Below, one piece after another: positions 53,601 through 64,000 of a stretch of 64,000 bases of DNA. This DNA is from Ulva prolifera (taxonomy: Eukaryota > Chlorophyta > Ulvophyceae > Ulvales > Ulvaceae), in assembly GCA_023078555.1 (NCBI GenBank), contig JALAAN010000010.1, forward strand, positions 1,302,001 through 1,366,000, written 5' to 3'. Position 1 is the stretch's first letter, and each line of letters begins with the position of its first letter. The translations under genes were made by a program, and so were the position numbers. The notes beneath the pieces are model-generated. The model had not been told where the DNA came from and made no database searches. It saw only the letters and a list, made by a program, of their open reading frames with translations.

Positions 53601-55796
53601 ATCCGGCGGATTCCTTTCGCGGCAGCCGACGCGGTCTACCCGCAGCGCGGGTGCGCTGTTTGCGCGGGCGGGGAGTGGGTATGGGCGGGGGCTGCAAGGC
53701 TCTGGGCAGCTGGAGAGTGGGAATCTGTGGCGCTCGGAGGCATCATCGACGCAGGCCGGGCGCGTTCAGGAGTGCGAAGGGCGTTGCTCATCGGCTGAAG
53801 ATGCCGCTGAACACGCCGAACCCTGTGAGCATAGTGGGGGCGCCGACAGCAGAAGCGATGTGCACATGGGCCAAGCTCACGTGGCCGTTGGAAGTGCAGT
53901 GATCCGGCCAAACGTCCCAGCTGGAGATGCAGCGGTGGCGGGGGCGAGCGTACGAAGCGGCAGCAGAGGGAGCGCATCCGGGGGAGGCACAGCAGTGGGT
54001 GAAACAGCTGCTACTCCGCACGCGCATGCTGTTTCTGCTACTCTTGGTCAGGGTACCGCTGAGGAGGCAATGACAGGCTGCGCATGGGGCAACAGCCCGG
54101 CGGTCATTACGCATGCATGTCCGTGTGGCGATGACGGGATGCCACGGGGGCCGCTGGCACCTGCGTCTCCGGCGTCTCCAGAATCGCAGGGGGCAGAGGG
54201 GCTGTGGCAGGACACTGGGGGTGCCCAACGTGCATGCGGCAGAGACATGCACGCGGAGCCAAATGCACCACAGGAATGCATGGATCTCACACCGGAGGCG
54301 CCGCCATGCGTGCAAAGGGCCTGGAGCAGCAGCAGCACAGGTGACCTCCGCAACGTGTTGAGCGGCGCGGAGACTGTGTCAGGTCCTCTGGCAGGCACGC
54401 AGGGTGGCTCAGGGGACACGGGGATGCAGCAAGGTACACGCATGGGAGTCGCGGCATCCGACAGGCGTGCAGAGAGCACGGCTGACGTCGATGCAGTGGA
54501 CGTCAATGCAGTCAATGCAATTGGGAACGGCAGTGGCGCGTGTGCAACACCAGGCAGCGAGGCTCCAGGCCTGGCACCAGTCGGGGCATGCAGCGCCGCC
54601 GCCGTCCAGCCCCGACATGGAAGCGTCGCCGTGTCGTCGGCCCGGGGCGAGCCCGCTTCAACATGTGGTCCACCCGTGCCGCCCGACTCGGTCTCGCCGA
54701 CGGTAGGCGAGGCTCCGTGGCGGGACTCGGGGCCGGGGGCGGCGGTGCTGTGTGCTGGGCAGCCGCCGCCATGCTCCGCGGCGCCGCCGTGCACACCGGC
54801 GGACGCGGCGAAGCACGCCAGTGGGACACCGATGTCGGGGGCGCCCGACGCAGGTGCTGCCGCCACATGCTGTCCACCGGACTTGGACATTTGTGTTAGC
54901 TTGAACATCTGTTCGGCACATCTATGCTGCGACGGCGGCATGCTTTGCTGTCGCATCGAAATAATAAGTATCAGTTGAATGTATCGCTGCGTCTAAGAAT
55001 GAAGACCTCTGTGCACTGGGTTGTGGGTCCCTCCGTCATGAGGACCGTCCGCGCACGTTCCCAGAGCGGCGCAGTCATGGTCCACTCAGCCGCGCGTGCA
55101 TTGGCGCTGCTCGTAAACGCAGGCTGCGGTTGCCGTGCAGGTGTCCCCGTGAGTCGGCGCCAGAGGCTCACGCTCCATATGCATGCGCTCGCGCCGGGAG
55201 GCACGCTTGGGAGCGGCGGCCACGGCAAACCGCTGCCACGGCCCCCGCTGCCGCGCCGGCAGGCTCGCCGCGCCCACCATGCACAGCCAACGCTCATTCG
55301 CCTCGAGCCCTGCCGCGGCGCGGGGGTGCGGCCCGCCACAGGCAAGGCTACGTCATGCACACCCGGTCATCCAGGGCGGTGCAGTCGGGAATACACGGCA
55401 GCTGACGGGCATGGCGAGTTGGACACGGGTGTGCTTGGCCCCCCAGCTGGGACCGTCACTGAAGACAACACTACACACACGGACACAGCGGATGAGGAAG
55501 GATCGTGCGTTGCGTCGACAGATCCTCAAAAGTCACCCATTGCAGGAGAGCCTTTTGAGAGTCATGGTACAGAACGAACAATTGGCCACCAGGGGGTCCA
55601 AGTGGGAGCGTTGGTGACGAACACTGCGTCGGCGCGGCGTCGGGTGGTTGTGAGGCTGGGATCGAGGGTGACAGCACATATTCCTGCAAATGGCACAGCA
55701 CACAATGGACGCAGGCGGATTGTGTTTCAGGCAGGTGCAGCCCGTGAGAGTGAGCGGAGAGGGAAGCACGTGAGTGGGCTGGTGCGGCCTGGATGA
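50606..55796 (+). CDS. Candidate multi-exon gene for a large, mostly disordered protein
   Basis: Four coding blocks can be seen. (a) About 50606-51885: 430 open codons starting after CTGCAG, with DEDGPPRWLCEHCMHD early and LDVCAGCGMPRP and FEGIYGEPVLCG late; Ser/Glu/Gly-rich between. (b) 52085-52388: RPLQRRYLFQWSGLGADSD and DDDDSGTGPPP, ending at CAG|GTGTGT. (c) From 53287 after GTGCAG: GAEQLTRFYADVLEKMRHPR and AHALIKETLNIFRDAP, then over 500 low-complexity codons. (d) 55141-55796: a basic last exon ending SGLVRPG and TGA. Blocks b and c join in phase 0; the a-b and c-d joins are not resolved. WLCEHC recalls the end of a PHD-type finger, but the rest of a finger is not visible. No function can be assigned; a nuclear regulator is a guess. 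Confidence 0.4.
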
Positions 55797-55823
55797 CGGC
55801 CCCTGAGCGGCTCAGGGGCTGTC
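55795..55823 (+). promoter_or_regulatory. Hairpin overlapping the stop codon
   Basis: GACGGCCCCTGAG, a CGG loop, then CTCAGGGGCTGTC form a 13-bp stem with one G-U pair. It starts on the TGA at 55794-55796 that ends the last block of the candidate gene upstream. It could be an RNA stability or processing element; it does not resemble the histone stem-loop. Confidence 0.5.
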
Positions 55824-56460
55824 ACACAGGCCGCAGGGTCTGTTGTGCAACTCTCCTATCAGGCATAGCCCCAGGGTCTGTTGTGCACATCTCGTTGAAC
55901 ATGGAATGCTTGCACGACTGGCACGTGTGGCTCTACCAAAACAGATGCAGGTCGACCCGTGGCGTGGTTGGCACCTGACTTGCCGTCCTGGGGTCAATGG
56001 CCACTCCTACATTGTGTTTTGTGCTAGCGTCGAATGACACGTAGTGGTGGCACGCCATGGTGCTGGACGCCTGAAAGATCATATTCTTCTATCATGTGGT
56101 GAAGTCTCTGAGATGCAGTGCTGCCGGTGTGGTAAAACAGAGCCCCAGGATGTCAACAGGTGGAGTTGGGAGCTTTCCTGAGGGTGCTGATTCATACAAT
56201 GCTACAGCCTAACCATCATGATGCTGGGGGTACTGATTCATACAAAACTACATCCTACGCCTAGAGCCCCGGTGCCATGATGCCTCTTTATATCTGCTAT
56301 TTCACATACTCAGTGTTACTACCTGTACCTGCACAGCACAGGCCAATGAGATGGAGTGGGCTTTCCATGGTTGGTACTGCATGCTGTCCATAAGATCGAA
56401 ACAGCATTACCTGTACGAAAGGTGGCTTTGTGACCTGGAATCTTCCTTTGAACTGGTGCA
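55824..56460. other. Intergenic, no supported gene
   Basis: Between the + candidate gene and the 3' end of the minus-strand BUD20-like gene. A short repeat, CAGGGTCTGTTGTGCA, occurs twice (55835 and 55870). Nothing else was recognised. Confidence 0.5.
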
Positions 56461-56972
56461 CTACTGCTCCATGGATATTGGTCCAGTATGTGCTCGCAGG
56501 CGCCTGCCATTATCTGGAGCTCCCAAACCCCCCGCGGACTCTGCGTCAGTTTGATTGTGTGGCTTCATACCGTCTTTTTTCAGACTCAGAAGCTCTCCAA
56601 GTCGCCGCTTGTGCGGCTTGGTTTTGGCGTGCTGTTGCAAAGCTGTATCGCTAACGAAGTATTTGCTGCAGGACAGACAGAAATGCTGCCCTCCTCCAGG
56701 TAAATCATCATCCAGCTCGACTCTACACACATGGAACTGTCAGAGCATGCCCCGTCCGCGACGCCGACTGTCCGCATAGAGCGGGATGCGTGCCTGCTAG
56801 TCGTGCCGACGGGGCCACGAGCGCCGTCGTGCACTGCCTCTGGACCCTTAAGCATGTCATCAAATACTTGATCAATGTGCCTTTCGCAGAACTTGCCCCT
56901 CACCCTTTGTTTGTTTACGCGGTGACGTTTGGGACCTCCCCCCGTCTTCTTGCTATTACCAGCAGATCCCAT
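56461..56972 (-). CDS. BUD20/ZNF593-like C2H2 ribosome-biogenesis factor
   Basis: Two exons, 56972-56835 (from ATG, 46 codons) and 56736-56461 (to TAG), joined in phase 0 across a 98-bp GT-AG intron, give 137 residues, near the usual 120-150. The basic N-terminus KRHRVNKQRVRGK and RHIDQVFDDML match the family's DLDQIHEDL region. The U1-type zinc finger is DLPGGGQHFCLSCSKYFVSD ... H-x5-H (C66, C69, H82, H88), followed by KRRLGEL and the conserved tail PHNQTDAESAGGLGAPDNGR. Bud20 is a shuttling factor needed for export of pre-60S ribosomal subunits from the nucleus. This is the most secure housekeeping gene in the window. The exact splice sites are my choice; an alternative acceptor lies 7-10 bases downstream. 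Confidence 0.88.
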
Positions 56973-57155
56973 CACTGCAAACGCTGAGAGCTGTGGATGC
57001 CTGATCAGCGAGCTCTGGCAAAGAAGAAGTGCTTCCACTTGCAGAACGTATGTGAAGCAGACAGTGGAGCAACTGCTTGAGCGTTCCGTCCTGAAATCAG
57101 CTGTCTATGAGTCGCACGATGGCCGTCCACAAAGTTTGCAAGCAATTGTGGCTGT

Positions 57156-57638
57156 TTATCTTTGCCATTGGACGCCGGATTGATTGTTCTTTGCCGCGTC
57201 GACAGGCCATGGGCCGCCGTACCTGCGTGGATGCAGTGGCGTCCGGTGCAGCAGTGCTTTGTCACGTTCAGAAATCGTGCGCAGACACAAACGTGACCAC
57301 ACATGAACCGATGGCAGACGCGAACGACGATTTCCATGTTGATCACGCACATCGTTGAAAGGTAGAGTGGGCAACGGGCGTTCTCGAGAAGTAAGGCGAC
57401 GTCTGAGGCCGTGCAGGTTCGTGTTCGCTGTTGTCCTGCCAGTTGCGATCATGTCTGCACCCATGTCACGGGCTTTCTCTCCAGATCTACGTTGAGTGGT
57501 CTTCCTTTCGGCTGACACGACTTCCGAGCTTGCCGAGTCAGGGAGGCCTACCGGACGCAATCGCCCAGTGTTGAACGGTTTTCTCAGCATTTTCGTGGTT
57601 TGGTACAGAGTGGTGCTTGAGGAAATGCGGCTGTACAT
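57156..57638 (-). CDS. Hypothetical protein, Arg-rich
   Basis: An ATG-initiated frame of 160 codons: MYSRISSSTTLYQTTKMLRK, then PFNTGRLRPVGLPDSASSEV and RRSGEKARDMGADMIATGR. The second Met (57590) is an alternative start. No family recognised. The later part, HPRRYGGPWPVDAAKN, reads as less plausible protein, so only the first half may be a true exon (a first exon upstream of another gene). Confidence 0.3.
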   Translation of the reverse strand: MYSRISSSTTLYQTTKMLRKPFNTGRLRPVGLPDSASSEVVSAERKTTQRRSGEKARDMGADMIATGRTTANTNLHGLRRRLTSRERPLPTLPFNDVRDQHGNRRSRLPSVHVWSRLCLRTISERDKALLHRTPLHPRRYGGPWPVDAAKNNQSGVQWQR

Positions 57639-57639
57639 C

Positions 57640-58590
57640 CGCCGGCCATGCCTGCATCCATTATCCTTACTGCCATCAGCAGTACCTGTGCAGTGTGCAG
57701 AAGAAGAAGCATTCCTCTAATTAAGGCCCCTGCACCCAGATTTTAGTCGGCATTCCCTCATTCATCACCCGTCTATCTAGCGCTGCTGCAGACCTTACAA
57801 AGCTAGACACAGATCCATCGACACGTTGCCTGCAGATACGTGTGGACAGGTCACCAGCCACAACTGTTCAGGATCACACCACGTAATAGCAAGCTCACAT
57901 CAGAAGGGCACATCCGTCTTTCATGCTGCGACTCGCAGCCCTACGGCCGAGGCTGCAGCCAACGCCTTGCCCAAACACCCCCACGAGCATCCTGCCAGGC
58001 ACCATGCCAGAGCTAAGCACCCCGACTGACAGCCCCAGGCGCTGTACAGGCTCAATGCTCATGTACCGTAAGTTGTCCAATGCCTCTTCTAGTCTCCGTG
58101 GAACATCAACATGGCCGCGCGTGTCTCCTCACATCCAATGTTGTTTCCTGCGTGAAACCCGGTGCCAAGGCAGGAGTCCGCGTAGTCGCTCCCGCTCTCA
58201 ATCCCAGTGTGCTGTGACCGCAGCACCACCCACCCTCGAAATGTTTACTAGACTATTGACACATGAGCTGCCTGGGCCGGAGCTCCGTGAGGCGGGGACT
58301 CCACACCTCCGATCGCCACGCCGTGCTCTGTTTGCAGTACATGCATAGCGTAGGCATCGCTTCAGGCACAACTCTGCATGGTGGCAATTGCACAGTCGCA
58401 GGCCGCGTGAGCGGAGCATGCATGTATGCATGCGCCAGGAGGTCAAACAAGCCTTGTCAAACAAGCCTTGTTTCTAACGGCCCCCCATCTCGGCATGCCG
58501 CGCTGCCCTGAGGGAAGCCCTCCAGCATGGCCTCACTTGCATGGGCTCACTTGCATGGGCTCGCCTGCTGTCAGCCTCCCACACCATTCA
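57640..58590. other. Intergenic, no supported gene
   Basis: Short frames only. A 16-bp tandem, CAAACAAGCCTTGT, occurs near 58445 and a CTCACTTGCATGGG tandem near 58533. Confidence 0.4.
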
Positions 58591-58591
58591 A

Positions 58592-60150
<1,559 letters not shown>

Positions 60151-60153
60151 AAT

Positions 60154-60233
60154 GGGCAGGTGAGATTGTTACAAGGATGAAAGCGGCGAGGCGGGCAGCA
60201 CCGCGGAGCCAGCAATGGCCAGGTGAGAGTGTT
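60154..60233 (-). mobile_element. Short R2 copy with 17-bp flanking repeats
   Basis: GGGCAGGTGAGATTGTT (60154-60170) and GGCCAGGTGAGAGTGTT (60217-60233), two mismatches, bracket 46 bp of R2 3' end in reverse (ACAAGGATGAAAGC, GGCGGGCAGCACCGCGG). Both repeats carry CAG|GTGAG, so splicing from 60160 to 60222 would restore the target. Confidence 0.55.
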
Positions 60234-60352
60234 CTGTGGGTGATGTAGAGGTGACGATGTGGAGGCTGGGGGGGTGGGCTCCATGACGTCGGGACTGCAA
60301 GGTGCATGCCAACATGATTACAAGCTCGGATCTGTCATCAATGAGAATTGTG

Positions 60353-60389
60353 GCAATCCAGTGATACAGCGGTCATATCACTGGATTGC
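60353..60389. repeat. Stem-loop, 14-bp perfect stem
   Basis: GCAATCCAGTGATA, a 9-nt loop, then TATCACTGGATTGC. No flanking gene gives it a role. Confidence 0.6.
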
Positions 60390-61012
60390 TTCAAGAATCG
60401 CCCGTGGAACGGGCTGCCTTGCGGGGCAGCGGGATCCTGGATGGGCGGCGCCGTTCCTGTTGTGTTGTGGAGGCTGGGTTAGGCTCGGGACTGAACGGGA
60501 GAAAGTCAGAGAGGGACATTGAAGCGCAGGTAGCAAAGCAGACAACCACACAGCGCGATGAAAGCCACCCGGTGCTGCCGCATCTCTCGCCCAGGATGTC
60601 ATGCTGCACTCCCAGGCCTGCCCCATTCGCAGCTGTAACTTGCACTCGGGCCGGTCGGGACAGCACACGAAGTGCTGGAGAGGCGGTGAACGGACGGCTT
60701 CAGAAGTAAACGAAACTGTCCACCCGAGTTCACACGGCCTTGGGAACAGAGATGCATGCAAGCACCACAGGTGGGCTGACTAAGTATATGCCTGCAGTGC
60801 TCGCGCTGTAGCGGCCACAGGCACAACTGTTCCATAGAAGCCGGTGTACCTTCTACGCTATTTTGTAGAGCAAAATTTCTGAATTTATCACATCGACGCG
60901 GCAACGGCCTCCTGAGATTGAGCGATCTAGACGCACTCTGTCACACTTGCGCTAGGGCCGAGTGGGGATTTTAGGGCACCCACCGAGGACATCCCGACGA
61001 AATCTCTTGTAA
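60390..61012. other. Intergenic, upstream of the TPM gene
   Basis: No gene recognised. It probably holds the promoter of the TPM/MOLO1-like gene; no clear TATA box near the start. Confidence 0.4.
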
Positions 61013-62026
61013 ATGAAATTGCTAGTTCATACATTGTTGCCGCTTCTGGTCGGTGCACATACAGCGTTTGCACACGGATGGACTGTCGAATCCCTGCCTG
61101 ATCCACGCATCAGCGCGCTGGCGTGCGGGCGATGGCCATGGCAGAAAGGTCAAGTTTGCAGCCCAGATCGTCTGTTGAATCAGGCCGACATCGATAAAAT
61201 GGACTTCACCATTTCCCTCATACATGAAGGACAGCACCCGTTCTCGAAGCTGCCTTGCGCTGAACGGGGCGACGACGTGCCTGTCGAAATAGTCGCCGTG
61301 GTGATTGATGAAGTCGATGGCAGTGGAGATGCGGCTGTGAAGGTGGCAGGCTTCGCAGACGGCATTCGTGAACGTTTCTCTGTGGGAGGTGATGCCTGCG
61401 GCAACGGCGCTGTCGTTGTTATGAGCGTCAATGACAACCAGGTACGGCTATTCGTGTCGCTCCGAATCATCAAGAGCTATCGACATGCGAGATCGCGCTC
61501 GCATGGCGGTGTTCAGCATACATACGTTATGCCCGCCTAGACGTGCTGACGCCGCACGCCTGCGCAGGTACACGTCGCCACCGGCACTCTCGCCGCAGAG
61601 CACTTGAATCAGACACAGATAGACTTCATCAAGGCCGACATCCTTCCGAAACGTCAAAGGGAACGGTATGGCCGCGCGATGATGCTTGCCGTTTTCGACA
61701 TCGGCCTGGCCATGTCCACCGACTATCATTTCCATGATTACGATCAAATTCCAGAAGATGATGACTACGAAAGCGACAATATTGGGGACCACGGCAGCGC
61801 CAGACACACAGGAGAGGACAGCTCGGGACCGCCGCTGTGGCTTGTGTGCACACTGTCGGGCACGCTGAGTTTCAGCCTGGTGTACCTGTGTTTAAAGCGC
61901 ATCCACACACGCTCCAGCAGACCGCCGGTGTCGAAAACTTCGTCAAGTGAGAACGTGAAGCTTCTTCAGTGGAAGGGCCAAGTGCACGTACGCTGCCTCT
62001 TGCCAGTGCAGTTGTGCTGCTGTTGA
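61013..62026 (+). CDS. TPM/MOLO1-like secreted single-pass membrane protein
   Basis: Two exons, 61013-61441 and 61568-62026, joined in phase 0 across a 126-bp intron (CAG|GTACGG ... GCGCAG|GTACAC), give 295 residues. A signal peptide (MKLLVHTLLPLLVGAHTAFA) is followed by WTVESLPDPR, ACGR and VCSPDRLLNQ (C38, C49), then VEIVAVVIDEV, a FADGIRERFSVG segment and NGAVVVMSVNDNQ, then exon 2 with VHVATGTLAAEHLNQTQIDF. This follows the TPM fold, and the CGR/VCSPD start is closest to the MOLO1 type, known from a nematode auxiliary protein of acetylcholine receptors. An acidic stalk and one membrane segment (PLWLVCTLSGTLSFSLVYLC, residues about 232-252) follow. The extracytoplasmic domain may act in protein quality control or receptor modulation. 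The last 15 residues are Cys/Leu-rich and may be mis-spliced. Confidence 0.75.
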
Positions 62027-62367
62027 GTGAACAAATTCATGGGCTTGCTGCATCACCTAGGCCTCGCCATATCCTATACAGGACCTGGGCACTGTGGATG
62101 CCAGACTGTGCAGGAATCACATGCATGCCACTCATTTCTGACACGCCAGTCTCGAGTGCAATCAACCTGATCTGACCTGGAACCATCCTCAGCTAGCCGG
62201 TGCATCTGTCTGGCCACAACAGCTACAGTCGATGTGGCTTTCATCCCGACTCAGACTCTCTCAAGCTCCTCTGCAAATACAGACATGTGAATCAGATTGC
62301 ACCTCTGAGAGTGTTCCAGCAGGCATGCTGCAAGCGCAACTGCACCAGCAGGTGCCGCCTCGCCTGG
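62027..62367. other. Intergenic, no supported gene
   Basis: Downstream of the TPM gene. Nothing recognised. Confidence 0.5.
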
Positions 62368-62450
62368 CACATTCAGGGCTGCCACCCAGACATCAGACCT
62401 AAATCGTCGGGAGGCCAAACAGTCACATGTTCTATGTGATCAGGCGTGAC
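62368..62450 (-). repeat. R3 repeat copy, degraded
   Basis: CAGGGCTGCCACCCAGACAT, CAGACCTAAATCG and CTATGTGATCAGGC are the reverse of R3. The middle has diverged and no flanking duplication was seen. Confidence 0.5.
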
Positions 62451-64000
62451 GACTCAATGCTGCCATGCAGGCAGCCCCGGACCGCCAGCGCGTCTCCTGG
62501 GCTTCCCCCCTCGCGGTGTGAGCTGCCTAGATCTGCATGCCCGCCGCCCCGATCGTGCGCAGCACCGCGATCCGTGCCGCAGCTGCGCCAGACGAGAGTG
62601 CTCAAGCTTTCCCCAGCCATGGCGCCGCGGACTGCGATGAGTGGGCTGCCGGCACATCCAGCTTTGCCCTTTGCCGCACTCGCGTGGCGGCCCCCTGCCA
62701 CACGCTACCTGCACCGCCAGATTGATCCTGAGTGCAAGCATCGCCATGTTGCTCCGCACGGCGCAGGGGTGTCAGGACCGTCTGGGAACACACCAATCTC
62801 CACATCACGTACCGTTGCCAGTGTCCAGCCCAAGGCGCGGGGGACGCAGAGGTGGCGGCGGTGGCCGCACCCCCCCTTGGCCACCTCCACCTGTGGTGGC
62901 CCATGGCGGCACGTCAGCCCCCTGGACGCATGAAGGCTCGCCGCGCTACACTCGTGCACGTGCGGCTCGTCAGCGAGCGCACCCGCGCAGATGCACAACT
63001 TCGCGCGTGATGCCCGGCGCCGCCTCCTGAGCCCGAGCCCAAGCCCACGAGTGTCTACACGTGCACAAAGCAGACACATATGCAGCGGTTGTAGTGCTGT
63101 GGCCTGCTGTGGGGGCCCTGACCCCCCGGGGGATCCCCTGGGATGCACAACAGGGGGCTGTGCCCCCAGATGCACAACAGGCACAACCGCGCCGCTTCTC
63201 GGCAGCCCCCGGCGGCGCCATGCCTGCGACGACTGTGGTGGGACCCTGCAGCCGGAGAAACAGCCACGGAAACAGCAGTGCATGGCCATCCTCGGCTCCA
63301 CCAGGAGGGCGCGCGCGCGCCTCCGAGGCTGGCCGTCCGCGTGAGTCCGCCGCGCTAGCGCTGCTCGCCGTTGCGAGACTTCCAGCCGGCGACTCCGCCG
63401 CGGCTCTTCCTGTACGGCTACGAGATGGTTTAGGTCTGTGGGATCATGGCGGATGGTGCCCTTGATCACGCATGGTGTGGGCGTGGCATGCATGTGTGGT
63501 CGAGCTGCTCTCCGGCGGGGACCTCAGCCGCACCTGCGCCCCATGCATGGTGGGCCGTGCATGCCAAGAGGATCCGGTGAGGGAGGTGGTTGGCGCACCC
63601 CCGCTGTGGCGCCGTTGCAAGCAGTGCCGGGTGGGCGGACTCTGGATTGTGCCTGGGTGGATGTGTGTCCAGAGGTGTTGATGTCCCCATGGGTGCGATG
63701 TGTACTTACAAAGGACAGAGGCAGGGCATGCTACCGATTCGCGGAATTCGGAATTGTCAAACCTGCTCACGCATCCATGGCACTAGGCTGTATGATATGT
63801 GAGCATGCGAACACTGGGGCGAGCGGGTCGGCATGCATGGGGGTGCCTGCATATAGCCGGGCCATGATGCCGAACTCTGGCGGTCGCAGCACGCAGCACG
63901 CGAGCAGCTGTCAGCGTTAACAATTGATGGTCTGAGCCACAGGCGGACGGCCGCAGGTGCTGCGTCGGAAGCGACAGCTCCTCGATGACGCAGCGGCTCA
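62451..64000 (+). other. Unresolved region with Cys-rich open frames
   Basis: Fragments with protein-like pieces: HITYRCQCP and KARRATLVHVRLVSERTRAD (62732-63010); CSGCSAVACCGG and HACDDCGGTLQPEKQPRKQQ (62991-63344); RTCAPCMVGRACQEDP then GTGAGG (63520-63580); LWRRCKQCRVGGLWIVPGW (about 63604-63660). C-x2-C pairs recur, suggesting zinc-binding exons, but frames and splice sites do not connect and I know no matching family. A minisatellite with GATGCACAACAGG units lies at 63140-63185. Confidence 0.25.

Overview
The window is nuclear DNA of a eukaryote, most likely a unicellular alga or other protist with a GC-rich, transposon-laden genome. The evidence is spliceosomal GT-AG introns of about 0.1-0.9 kb (one 3.3 kb), host exons with G/C-rich third codon positions, LTR retrotransposons of both main superfamilies, LINE 3' ends, and no operons or bacterial-style spacing. 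The species cannot be fixed from the sequence alone. No tRNA, rRNA or CRISPR array was seen.

Layout. 1-8.5 kb: non-genic, with 5'-truncated retroposons; one family (R1) is a LINE whose last ORF codons and 3' end can be read, another (R2) shares its TTGTAA terminus. 8.57-18.0 kb (+): a nine-exon gene that I read as a STAT-like transcription factor, with a DNA-binding-like region, a long low-complexity insert and a STAT-type linker plus a degenerate SH2. 18-20.6 kb: non-genic. 20.6-27.4 kb (+): a complete Ty1/copia element with matching LTRs; a roughly 1 kb non-autonomous DNA transposon sits in its 3' LTR. 27.4-31.6 kb: a possible first exon, a decayed ORF with tandem repeats, and the last exon of a RING-finger gene. 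32.6-37.9 kb (-): a Ty3/gypsy chromovirus-like element with matching LTRs but a shortened Gag. 39.4-42.4 kb (-): a second STAT-like gene, paralogous to the first through the DNA-binding region, with the same intron positions, ending without linker or SH2. 42.4-50.5 kb: mostly repeats, a perfect 74-bp palindrome and two weak coding candidates. 50.6-55.8 kb (+): candidate exons of a large, mostly disordered protein. 56.5-57.0 kb (-): a two-exon BUD20/ZNF593 ribosome-biogenesis gene. 57.2-57.6 kb (-): a hypothetical ORF. 58.6 kb: a long (CT)n tract. 61.0-62.0 kb (+): a two-exon TPM/MOLO1-like single-pass membrane protein. 62.4-64 kb: Cys-rich open frames that I cannot assign.

The main point of interest is the pair of STAT-like genes. 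Exon phases join cleanly across all proposed introns, and four exons align between the two loci on opposite strands about 30 kb apart. The larger copy lacks the phosphotyrosine-binding arginine of its SH2, and the smaller has no SH2, which suggests phosphotyrosine-independent regulators. The mobile elements give a second theme: two apparently young LTR elements, nested insertions, and several short repeat families with target-site duplications, some of which carry CAG|GTGAG and could create introns on insertion.
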